A DNA stretch of 52,489 nt from Guillardia theta CCMP2712 (taxonomy: Eukaryota; Cryptophyceae; Pyrenomonadales; Geminigeraceae): positions 44,488 through 96,976 of the forward strand of contig NW_005434534.1 in assembly GCF_000315625.1 (NCBI RefSeq), read 5' to 3'. This document shows positions 34,525-44,336 of the stretch, in pieces. Under the pieces are notes generated by a model, which saw only the letters and a program-made list of their open reading frames with translations, had not been told where the DNA came from and did not search any database. Numbering within the stretch: the first letter of the stretch is position 1; each line of letters opens with the position of its first letter. Position numbers and translations under genes: made by a program.

Positions 34525-35886
34525 TGTCGCTGGATTTCTCGTATCTACAACTCAAACATCAACGAAAGTTGTGACCTCGCAGGGAGAACGTTGCACGAGT
34601 GGATGCCATGGGAAACAATAGTTGTAAAGGTTCATTTATTTCCAACTTCAATCATTCTTTCCCGACGACATTATCTGCCAATTGCACTTTGTCGCACACG
34701 AAAACCTTCAGGAGTCAGCAAATAATCACTCACAATTGCAGTCTAAACGACATGACAGTATGTGATAACTTTGCCAAAACAAAAAGGAATTTGGAATAAG
34801 AATTGTAAACCTTTAGTGGTATCACTCTTAAAAACTGATGCGCGGTCAAATTGACTTCAGAAAGATCAGCCCAAGCCATTCCGAGATCGCAGAGATCACT
34901 TGTTGATTGATAAGTACAGATCAATTTTTCACACGACTCTATCTATGTGTATTGTATGTTTGAATTTGTCTATCCCAGTGATCATGCATGGGCTTTATAT
35001 AGACCAGTGATCATGCATGGGCTTTACATTCAAACAAACAACATTAGTTTTCGCTAATTGTACAACATTTGAACATTAGTTTTCGCTCATTGCACAGTAG
35101 TGGGTGAGGTAGGGGTCGCGGTATCGATCTTTCATATTGCTACTGTTTGGCTATGCGTGTTGTAAAGTACATTCGTATTTGCATAAATGAAAATACAGAA
35201 ATCATGACAATACGACAGCAATGAGATCTTTTTAATTATGGCCGGGTATGGATAAGTATTGTATTCTTTGCCAACCTGTCGACACCAATGAGATTGTTTC
35301 ATTTATAGATATGGATATAAGTGTTGTAGTCTTCGCAACCTGGAACGATACAAACTGTCATGCAACAAGTCCAAGTTTGCAGTGACACTGTATGTGGCAA
35401 CGGGACTGCAGTATCCTTCTTACTGTAGTTATCAGCGCAGTATACATACCTGCCTTAGAACAGTTGTTGCATGTGAGCATATCCATATTAGCACCATCAT
35501 AGCATTGGATGTACAATACTAGAGAAGTTGAGCATCGATGCTAGGCGCTATCTTTGGAGCTTGTTTTTCAGGCGTTGTGTTGTAGGCCAACATTGTTTAT
35601 ATCAGCTTCAATAGATAACAGGATCTTCGTCGCAGCGCTTTAAATAGTTCATCATTGTCTCAACAGATTCGGCAATCCTTAGATGCTTGTTTATTATGTT
35701 CGACAACAATATATCCAACATGATGGAATCCTACTTTGTTAATTCTTATCACTCAAGTCTGCAAGATGCCTGAGCCGGATTCATTGGATTATGGATAGCA
35801 TGCTCGAATCATACATAATACATAAGTTGATCTATAGACAGTCACAGCAGGAGAAGTCCACATGATGATACTATTGTGTCTACAAT
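34525..35886. other. AT-rich intergenic, small direct repeats
   Basis: No gene recognised. Two adjacent direct copies of CAGTGATCATGCATGGGCTT lie at about 34978-35030, and two copies of AACATTAGTTTTCGCT lie at about 35042 and 35074. Confidence 0.6.
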
Positions 35887-36483
35887 TCAAATGATGATTG
35901 GGCTAAGGTATGCCTGTTGTTGAGTATTGGACATTAGGAAGGACCAGGGGTTGTGGTCGCATATCCCGAATGACACTGGCTTATCATGACATGTATGCTT
36001 CCTCTTTGGCAGCATATGAGTCTGTTTGACACCTCTCTTCTTTGCTTCATTCCCTGCCTTCGCGTCCATGTTGCCGGCACACCCCCATGTCCCTTCTCCT
36101 TGACAGTTGACCCCAGCATTAGAAGTATCTGTTGCATTTCCATGAGCATAGATGCCCATACTTGAGTCATAGGCCGACATATTGCTTTCTTCAAAGTAGA
36201 TAGACTTGAACTCTTGCCTCGTCCTCTCGCGTATCAATTGAACATCCTCCTTGATTTCATGTTGATCTAGGCAAGTAAAATGAACCTTTGCCCCCGTCAT
36301 TTTATAGGGAGAGAAGTTAGCTGGATACTGTCCAGCCTTCGGCTGCTTACGGTTTACCTTGCCTCGACTGGTTTGCAACACACCTCTATGAGATCTCTTG
36401 CTTTTCTTTGATCGTATCGTTGAACACCGAGGCCAACCAGGTTTAGGAGCTGCACTTCGGTCATGAGCTCGAGCTTTGCACAT
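35887..36483 (-). CDS. Paralogue 2 of the 'YPxxFSP' family
   Basis: Single frame, 198 codons, ATG 36483. Basic N-terminus (IRSKKSKRSHR), core at residues about 44-100: NRKQPKAGQYPANFSPYKMT, LDQHEIKED, TRQEFKSIYFEE. C-terminal half is Lys/Gly/Cys-rich without recognised domain and ends SPIII. Divergent from paralogue 3, start-to-start distance about 1.4 kb, with two GGGGTA-rich blocks between them. No introns seen. Confidence 0.7.
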   Translation of the reverse strand: MCKARAHDRSAAPKPGWPRCSTIRSKKSKRSHRGVLQTSRGKVNRKQPKAGQYPANFSPYKMTGAKVHFTCLDQHEIKEDVQLIRERTRQEFKSIYFEESNMSAYDSSMGIYAHGNATDTSNAGVNCQGEGTWGCAGNMDAKAGNEAKKRGVKQTHMLPKRKHTCHDKPVSFGICDHNPWSFLMSNTQQQAYLSPIII

Positions 36484-36639
36484 CGTGCTGGGAGTGCGAC
36501 GACTCTGACGCAGTCGTCACCCTTACGTTGTAGTTAAACAACCAAGAGCATTGAGCTCACGCTCCGTCTTCCTGCCTTTGTCCTCCTGCCGCCATCGCTT
36601 GAACCGCTTGATCGCCCTCCGTTGATTCGCCGGCGAAGT

Positions 36640-36970
36640 GTATGAAGGAGAATTCGGGGGTGGGGGTGGAGTTGAGGAAGAAATCGTCTTCTGCCAGGGG
36701 TGGTACGACTGTGTTTGCAGGGTACACGAGAGGATATGGACGGGTGGTCGTTGTTAAGTAACATCCAAGGGGGTGGGGTTATAGTTCATGATGGGTACGG
36801 TCCGTTGGTCAGTGAGGGGAAGAGGGTACATTGATTTGAAAGTGTTTGGGGTGCTTAGGTGGTGTATGATCGTAGGATGTCCGTAGCTTCATAGGCGTGG
36901 GGGGTATACGTCCTATCCAGGTGGGTGGGGGTGGGAGATTCAATAAAGGGGGTGGGTGGGGTAAAGCAGC
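36640..36970. promoter_or_regulatory. GGGGTA/GGGTGGGG block upstream of paralogue 2
   Basis: GGGGGTGGGGGTGG, AGGGGGTGGGGTTATAG, GTGGGTGGGGGTGGGAG. Begins about 160 bp upstream of the paralogue-2 ATG. Regulatory role inferred. Confidence 0.35.
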
Positions 36971-37219
36971 AAGCAGTGACAGCATGATGTGTCAATCTGA
37001 ACTCAATCGATTGAAATCAACGATTCAGTTCGATTTATTCATTTTTTATCTTTTTTTTGGTTCTAAAACCCTTTTAAGAGCAGATACAGCTTTACCGACT
37101 AGAAGTAATTTTAAGTCTAAAAGTGTTGTAAAAGGCGGGAGGTGAATCGGAGGGACGAGCGGGGATGAGGGGCAAGCATCACGCGGCGCGAAAGGTCAAG
37201 GAGGTGACATAAGGCTAAA

Positions 37220-37585
37220 CATGGGGGGTACCATGTGTGTGCTAGACCATACCCCTAGCCACCCCTACTACCCCCTTACCTGTCACCCTCCACCTGGCCC
37301 TTGCTCTTCAACAAACGGTAGGCCGGTAGACCCGTTAGATACCTGAGGGGGTAGTGGAATCATTCGTGAGGTCCTGGGGGTGGGTGGAGGGCAGAAGGGG
37401 TGCATGATGTTTTAAAGATGACGAACTCTAGTGGTGGCTTACAAGGGGGACTCCGAGGTACGGGTCACCGGAGGCGAGAAACGAGCAAAACAAAGTTCAT
37501 GGGGTAGGGTACCCATTTGTCCGGGCAGTTGCAGAGAAGGTAGGGGGTACAGAGAGTGAAGGGGACATGATTCGAGGGTGGGGTG
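37220..37585. promoter_or_regulatory. TACCCC/GGGGTA block upstream of paralogue 3
   Basis: Starts C-rich (CATACCCCTAGCCACCCCTA, CTACCCCCTTACC) and turns G-rich (GAGGGGGTAGTGG, CTGGGGGTGGGTGG, GGGGTAGGGTACCC). Ends about 280 bp before the ATG of paralogue 3. Confidence 0.35.
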
Positions 37586-37862
37586 GTGCGGCGGCTTCTC
37601 CTCTTGTGCTGCAGCGGGGTCAAGCAGCTGCCTCGACTTGTCCGGCCGAGGCTCCTCAGCTTTCAGCCCTCTCCTCCTCACTCCCTCGACGACCTCCCTG
37701 CCATCGAACGCCAGACAAGTACATCCTTCTTCTGGTTTCTCTGCCGTCACCTGGCTGGGTTGTCCAACTCTTGAGACCCTGAACGGTTTAAGGTAACACA
37801 AGGAGAAATACGACATTTGATCGCCCAACTTTTGTAACACAACGAGATCTACATATCAGACG

Positions 37863-38483
37863 ATGTGCGACAACATCCAACCTGTCGCCCTAGATGAGCT
37901 AGAACAGGAGCTGTTAATTGGAGAGAGCGAAAAACACCAAAGCAGTTGTAACGGCCAGAAGCCAAGACGGATCGCCCCTCGCAAGAGATTGCCCAAGCCC
38001 GGAAGCTACCCAGATGACTTCTCGCCCTTCAGGATGACATCCGGTGACGGCATGGTCGTCAGCCTCTCTTACCTAGAGATCAAACGCGACCTGCAGACCA
38101 TCAACGAGCAGTGTCGCGACATGTTCCAGTCCGTCTACTACGCTGAGGTGGGTTGCGAGGACATGGAGCAGAGCAGCAAGGGCTCGAAGCCCTGTGCGCT
38201 ATCGCCAGTGCGAGTACAATCAATCATCGCTGCAAGAAGAAGCAGAGGGCCGTGCATGAAGCAGCCGACCTCTAGAGCGGAGGAGACACGGATGATCATG
38301 GCAGCGGTCAGGGCTTCGTTGCAGGAGATCAGAAGCAGGCAGCAGGAGGACAATATAAGTGATGAAGAGAAGAGTGCTATCATGCGTATGAGGGCGAGCA
38401 AGCGACCGAAAGTAGAAGACAAATTCCCCGGCAACAAAGTTGCTAGTCAATGGATGGATACTTGTAGCTCGATCGTGATTTAA
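37863..38483 (+). CDS. Paralogue 3 of the 'YPxxFSP' family
   Basis: Single frame, 206 codons, ATG 37863. Short acidic N-terminus (DELEQELLIGESEK), then the core at residues about 43-95: RKRLPKPGSYPDDFSPFRMT, SYLEIKRDL, CRDMFQSVYYAE. A C-terminal Arg/Gln/Ser-rich part (SRAEETRMIMAAVRASLQEI looks helical, then KRPKVEDKF, a possible nuclear signal) ends MDTCSSIVI. From codon 33 to beyond the stop it is nearly identical to paralogue 4. Function unknown; intronless, unlike most neighbours. Confidence 0.75.
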   Translation: MCDNIQPVALDELEQELLIGESEKHQSSCNGQKPRRIAPRKRLPKPGSYPDDFSPFRMTSGDGMVVSLSYLEIKRDLQTINEQCRDMFQSVYYAEVGCEDMEQSSKGSKPCALSPVRVQSIIAARRSRGPCMKQPTSRAEETRMIMAAVRASLQEIRSRQQEDNISDEEKSAIMRMRASKRPKVEDKFPGNKVASQWMDTCSSIVI

Positions 38484-38737
38484 TCTTTGTGAGTGTGAGT
38501 CTACTCTATGGTTAGTTTGTAGATCGTTAAAGCAGGAAGATGGTTTGTGGAAATGAATTTTGACTGCCATTACAACCCCACACCGCTACACTGAGAGTCA
38601 AAGACAGAAGTAGGCACGAGTCTGGAGTGAGCACGGCCAACTATTCGCACCTGCATTCCTGACATCATCGCCACGGTGTTCCGCAATCACGGGAACAGCG
38701 AATCAGAGCTCGTCGCTACTTTGACAACAGACCACGT
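37961..38737 (+). repeat. Duplicated segment, copy A (777 bp)
   Basis: Aligned without indels to 42673-43449 (constant offset 4712). I see about five base differences, so roughly 99% identity. It covers the conserved core, C-terminus, stop and about 250 bp of 3' flank. Confidence 0.9.
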
Positions 38738-39179
38738 GAGTACAAGCCTATTATCAAGTATGATTGTGTTGAACGCGACGAGATCGGGTTTCACATGCAT
38801 GGTTCGTTGAATGCATTTGCTACGTTTCACATCAGTTGTGTTTTTCATTCAGAATTTTTTTTGATTTGTCCACACTTATGAGTTGCAAAGTCATCATCGT
38901 GTTTGGACGCTGCCTTAGCATATAATTTAGAAGGTTTCTTTCTGCATACGGGCATGCAGTATCAGCGAATGTGAATGGTGCTGTATACATATACATACAA
39001 CAAGCTTGTCGGGAAGTTGTGGTTGTGCATAACAATGATGTTGTACATCAACACGTTGAGCATGTTTTCATAGCATCTGGGCGTTTTAAGGACATGAAAT
39101 TAAAGATTCACTTGCAAATAAGTCGGAAATGCAAAATTTTGAGGCATCAATTGGCTTTGAAGGAATCATTTGCACTTCC

Positions 39180-39850
39180 ACATCTCTCTTATGACATCCT
39201 GCTCTCCTCTACTTATTATACTCTGCTTTTCCCTATACCCTCTCCTGTCTCGTTACAATCTTGCTCTACTCACTCCATTCGCTCCTAAGTGCCCTAGTGC
39301 CTCGGTGCACGATTATATGCACTACGTTATTCCCTGAGCACTATTACACGGCTCTAAGCGACACCCTCTGCTCTACTGCACTTGTTGAAAGCTACCTACT
39401 GTACTGTACTTTGCTCTACACTAGTGTAACAAGCACCTCTGCTCTCATCTACTCTACTCCACACCCTGTGCTCGGCTGTGTGTAACTCCACTCTACTCTA
39501 TTAGATTGCCTCTGCTCTGCTCTGCTCTGCTCTACACCCTCTGCTCTGCTGTACTACACTGTACCGCTCTACTCGTACACGCTCTGTGTTACTGTACTAC
39601 ACTTGTCTGAACTCCTACACCCTCTGCTTGGTGCACTTGAAACCTTATTTACTCTGCTATACACCCACTGCTCTTCTGTACCACATCGGCCCGTAAAGAC
39701 CCGCATGTGCCCTGCTCTATCCCTTCTGTGTGGCACTATCTTGGTTCTCCTCTACACGCTCTCGTGCTCAAATCTTCTGCTCTACACCCTCTGCTCTGCT
39801 CCACTGCTCCCTTAGCTCCCTCAGCTCCCTAAGCTCCACTGCTCTGATCT
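39180..39850. repeat. Degenerate CTCTGCTCTA pyrimidine array
   Basis: Irregular mixture of CTCTGCT, CTCTACT and ACACCCTCTGCTC words over about 670 bp, with no constant period. Confidence 0.7.
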
Positions 39851-41749
39851 GGTGCACATGTTTTAAAAACATGTTTTAGGACGGCTTCGCCTCGTCACGT
39901 TACCTCAAATAAAAGTCACGTCCCCTCCGCGCGCCCTCCCCCAGCCTCCGTCTCCCAATGGACAGATGCGGGGAAAGCTGGACGCGAATGTCTGTAACGC
40001 TCATTCATGGCACAATGGAACTAAAAGCATTCTATGACGTGTGATTGGTTGTGTTTCCAACACCAACATGCCTTCATGTTCCTGGTGTTGGCATATTCAT
40101 TGCGTCTGCTCTTTTGCCTCTAACTTGTGGTGCCTCATTCGAATCTTTTTCGCAGACTTTCATTGCAGAGAGGGAGAACATGGTCTTCACTCGAGAACAA
40201 TGTCTTCACACTCTTAGTAACACAGATCGACGTACTTACGATGACTTTGTCTATTACTTTATTGATCGGTTTTCATTTTTGCAAGCTTCTTGAAAGTACA
40301 TGGGGGAGGCAATTCTGAGAATGTTTGTTTGTAGGTTTGGATCAGCTCGACACTACAGGTGTGTAGTCCCCAGAGGACAATGAACATCGTTGGGTATGAT
40401 GTAAGTCGTTCTGAATAATTCAGTTTTCACTGAATTCTATGAAGCATCTGAGACACAACTTGACCAAAATTATGGGATGAAAGATTGTCTGCCACAACCC
40501 GAACTTATCGAAGCTTTACGGGTTGCAGATGTCTACAGCGAATGCTCAAGGCGCCTCCGCTGGATCAACACAAAGGTGAAGAGTAGAGATGTAAAGTTTA
40601 TTTGACAACACAAATACACTGTCGATTCATGGCACATACACAGCAAAGGAAAGGACAGACCACCTTAGCAGTTGTTGACGATCCTTTCATAGTCGAGAAG
40701 AACCACCAGGGGTGGTGAGGCTCACGCACGAGCGAGCATCCCTCGTGCGTCCGCTTAGATCTGCTGCCTGCTCCTCCTCGAGGTTCAGCCAATCGTACCA
40801 GTATGTACACAGTACAGGAGGTACCACCCGTACTGGTCACACTCTGTCGCCCAACAGGGGTTGTATTGCAGAGGTCCAGTAGCCGTGAGAGCCCTTGGTG
40901 TCCTCACCTCGTGGCTGTACGAGAAGACCATAGCTCTGTTGCTGCTCACTCCTGCTCAATAAAATTCCTTCCTGCGGAGGTTTGAGCTCGCCTTCGCAGA
41001 GCTCTGATATTGTCATGTCTGTAAGGGCTAGTGTAAAGTACATATGATACTTCCCAAGGATAGCATGATTGTTTGCAATAAGTAGCAAGAGCTAGAGCTT
41101 GTGTGAAATTGTTAGCAGTGGGGCATAATCTAAGGTTTTTACTTGAGAGCTGCAGACGTATACAGCAAATGCTAAAAGCGCCTCCACTGAATCGAACAGG
41201 AAGGATGCAGCGAGTAAACTGTGAGGCCGATGTAAATGATGTCTCTCGTTTCCCACATCTCCGTCTTTACGGTGTGATTTTTCCGCTTTCCTTGACATCC
41301 CCGCCAACCCCAACCCCAACAAACACGAGGCCCCTTCTTCGAACCCGATGGTATCCGCGTGGATCTCTCGCTATAGAGCATCGACCAGTAATTTTCTGTT
41401 CCATGCTTTAGTGGAGCACACAGCTATCACATCACAGTACACGTCCTGCTCCTCAATTCCTTCGACATAGGCGGTCGTGACCTAGAGGAGGAGGCAGCAG
41501 CTGCCTCATGGGCCTGACGAGCTCAAGCCTGCATCCGTCAGCCTCACCCTGCGACCAGGGCTGGAGGCGCAAGTCACAACATGACGGCGGCGAGGGAAGA
41601 GTCAAGCATCAGATCGGTCACAATGGCTCTCGGGATGGAGGGACAGAAAATTTGTTTGTATCAACGAAGAGCCAAATATTTTGCTGTCTTTTGATATTTC
41701 GATGGTTCTGAGGCATGCTCATCATTTTTGAACCGATAGAGGCAAAAGT

Positions 41750-42045
41750 GAATGTGGGTGGGTGGTCGGGTAGTTGCGGGTAGGGCTCGAGAGGGTGGGT
41801 GGGGAGGGAGATTCTGGTGAACTTTGACAGACAAGGGGTAGGTAGGGGTAAGTTGTGGAGGGGTGCATCAAACTTTATGTTCCTTGAATTCGTGGGGTGG
41901 GGTAGATGTGGAAGATTCTCGAGGATACATCAGATGGGGTAGAACTAGCAATCTTTGCTTGAGTAGGGTGGGTGTCATCCCGTCTGGATGGAGTGGGTAG
42001 GGGTCATGCTGTCCCTAGTGGGGGTGGGGGTAGGGTAGATCGATC
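41750..42045. promoter_or_regulatory. GGGGTA block upstream of paralogue 4
   Basis: GGTGGGTGGTCGGGTAG, AGGGGTAGGTAGGGGTAAG, GTGGGGTGGGGTAG and GGGGGTGGGGGTAGGGTAG. Lies about 400 bp upstream of the paralogue-4 ATG. Confidence 0.35.
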
Positions 42046-42448
42046 CGAGCACCAAAAAAACTTCTCCTCTCTTCCTCTTCCTCCCTCTCTTCCTCTCCCC
42101 CGCTCCCCCGGTCCGTCTGACCTTGTCCGCCCCTTGAGATTTACCTCCTCCCTTTCAGTTCTTATCGTCACCCTCTCCTTGCTTTCATGACAAACCTGCT
42201 CTGTTGATCTCTACCTGTTTCATAAACTGATCGCAGAGCATCCTCTACCAAACTGCTGGAAAGGGTCTCAGGCCCCAGCGATTCATCGTGTTCAATCAGC
42301 AGCTAAAAGCAAGCCTATTGCACAGAAGACGAACTCGTGAACACAAGCTTCTACCTTCCTCTGTTTATAGAGCTCGTCAGCCCTGTTCTAAACTTCAAGG
42401 AAAACAAGGAGCCAAACAAACTTTGGGGTGTGCAACTCAACCGTGTTC

Positions 42449-43195
42449 ATGACTTACATGGATATCAACATGGACATTGACATGCATTTGAGAAAAAGCG
42501 AAGTCAACATGCCACAGCAACCTGTCGTCATTGATGTCAAAAGTAGCCAGATCGAAAACGCCTCGTATAAACCCGCCGTTGCAGCAGACATTGGCGACAG
42601 GGCGATTCAACTGAGCAATGCAGAGTTGGCTAAGGAAACATCGCAATTGGAACCGAACGAAGCAAGCAAGAGGCCCAGACGGATCGCCCCTCGCAAGAGA
42701 TTGCCCAAGCCCGGAAGCTACCCAGATGACTTCTCGCCCTTCAGGATGACATCCGGTGACGGCATGGTCGTCAGCCTCTCTTACCTAGAGATCAAACGCG
42801 ACCTGCAGACCATCAACGAGCAGTGTCGCGACATGTTCCAGTCCGTCTACTACGCTGAGGTGGGTTGCGAGGACATGGAGCAGAGCAGCAAGGGCTCGAA
42901 GCCCTGTGCGCTATCGCCAGTGCGAGTACAATCAATCATCGCTGCAAGAAGAAGCAGAGGGCCGTGCATGAAGCAGCCGACCTCTAGAGCGGAGGAGACA
43001 CGGATGATCATGGCAGCGGTCAGGGCTTCGTTGCAGGAGATCAGAAGCAGGCAGCAGGAGGACAATATAAGTGATGAAGAGAAGAGTGCTATCATGCATA
43101 TGAGGGCGAGCAAGCGACCGAAAGTAGAAGACAAATTCCCCGGCAACAAAGTTGCTAGTCAATGGATGGATACTTGCAGCTCGATCGTGATTTAA
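42449..43195 (+). CDS. Paralogue 4 of the 'YPxxFSP' family
   Basis: Single frame, 248 codons from the first ATG (42449, MTYMDINMDIDMHLRKSEVN). The first 75 or so residues are unrelated to paralogue 3. From KRPRRIAPRKRL onward the two proteins match apart from one Arg-to-His change near the C-terminus (ATG CGT/CAT). Core: RKRLPKPGSYPDDFSPFRMT, LEIKRD, MFQSVYYAE; end MDTCSSIVI. The switch point inside the reading frame shows that the duplication fused a pre-existing 3' module to a different 5' exon, or that gene conversion copied it. Confidence 0.75.
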   Translation: MTYMDINMDIDMHLRKSEVNMPQQPVVIDVKSSQIENASYKPAVAADIGDRAIQLSNAELAKETSQLEPNEASKRPRRIAPRKRLPKPGSYPDDFSPFRMTSGDGMVVSLSYLEIKRDLQTINEQCRDMFQSVYYAEVGCEDMEQSSKGSKPCALSPVRVQSIIAARRSRGPCMKQPTSRAEETRMIMAAVRASLQEIRSRQQEDNISDEEKSAIMHMRASKRPKVEDKFPGNKVASQWMDTCSSIVI

Positions 43196-43449
43196 TCTTT
43201 GTGAGTGTGAGTCTACTCTATGGTTAGTTTGTAGATCGTTAAAGCAGGAAGATGGTTTGTGGAAATGAATTTTGACTGCCATTACAACCCCACACCGCTA
43301 CACTGAGAGTCAAAGACAGAAGTAGGCACGAGTCTGGAGTGAGCACGGCCAACTATTCGCACCTGCATTCCTGACATCATCGCCACGGTGTTGCACAATC
43401 ACGGGAACAGCGAATCAGAGCTCGTCGCTACTTTGACAACAGACCACGT
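42673..43449 (+). repeat. Duplicated segment, copy B (777 bp)
   Basis: Partner of 37961-38737; same orientation, about five differences including two adjacent to GTTGCACAATC in the 3' flank. Homology stops sharply after GACCACGT in both copies. Confidence 0.9.
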
Positions 43450-44336
43450 CAAAGGTCTCCATCAGGATGGTAGCAGCGGATAGCAGCGCTGCTACACATA
43501 ACCTTCAGGAATGAGAGAGTACCAGAGCTCAACAAGACAACAAGGAGACCCTTTCCTTGTGACATATTCCTCCACCCAACTCCCTACTGTACTTCCTTTC
43601 ATCTCATTTGTTATTACTGTACTTTCTTTTCCCAGTGCTCTTGTCCTGCAATGCGTACACTCACATTCTCCTGCATATCCTCGTACCTCATTAGCAACAG
43701 ATAACAGTGTCGAACAAGTAAGCAACAACGTTTCCACGTGATATTAATGTAAACGCAAGACAATAATCTTTCAAAGATGAGATGGATTGTAATACTTCCC
43801 TACACAATCATGTTTCAGGTCAATAACGATGATATTCTGCATTATGGCCTATTGATTTGTTTCAGAGTATCGCTGTTCACTCAAAACGCCTCCCAAGCGA
43901 TATTTGCCATCATCGACATTCAGACAAGGAGAGTACATAGTATGTCAGCATGAGACAGACTACCAACATGCCGGATGATGGTGCGATGAAGATGAATAAG
44001 AAACGAAAGTTTATCCCCAAAAATCTCACATATGCATTTTATTTATATCCACATGGCTGGGGTTTCGTCGCTTGCAAGCCACGCGAGATCTCACTTGTTC
44101 CATTTGATCTGTTCGTATGTCACAGAACTTTATGGAGTGAAAAAACAAAAGAGGGGCGGAGTTGAGGAGGAGGAAACGGAGGAGGGGGTGGTGGTGGGAA
44201 AGAAGCGAGGAGGGGGAGGAGGAGAAAGGAAGGAGGAGAATGAGGAGGAGGGGGAGGGGGGCGGGAAGAGGAGGAGGAAGAGGGCACCGGTGGAGTGATC
44301 ATCTCGATCCCCTCGAGTCCCTTCGTCTTAGTCTTC
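43450..44336. other. Intergenic, purine-rich stretch
   Basis: No gene recognised; GGA/GGAGG low complexity at about 44150-44290 at the 3' end of the methyltransferase gene. Confidence 0.5.

Larger units (their letters stand above)
38738..42448. other. Intergenic, no supported gene
   Basis: Contains a CT-rich degenerate array (39180-39850), two diverged copies of a short segment (about 40520-40570 and 41145-41200) and a GGGGTA block (41750-42045). Frames such as 40045-40293 and 41508-41711 lack exon signals. Confidence 0.5.

Noticed and set aside
38138-38570. Minus-strand frames opposite paralogues 3 and 4 (also 42850-43282)
   Set aside because: Antisense shadows of the duplicated plus-strand genes; no independent coding signal.
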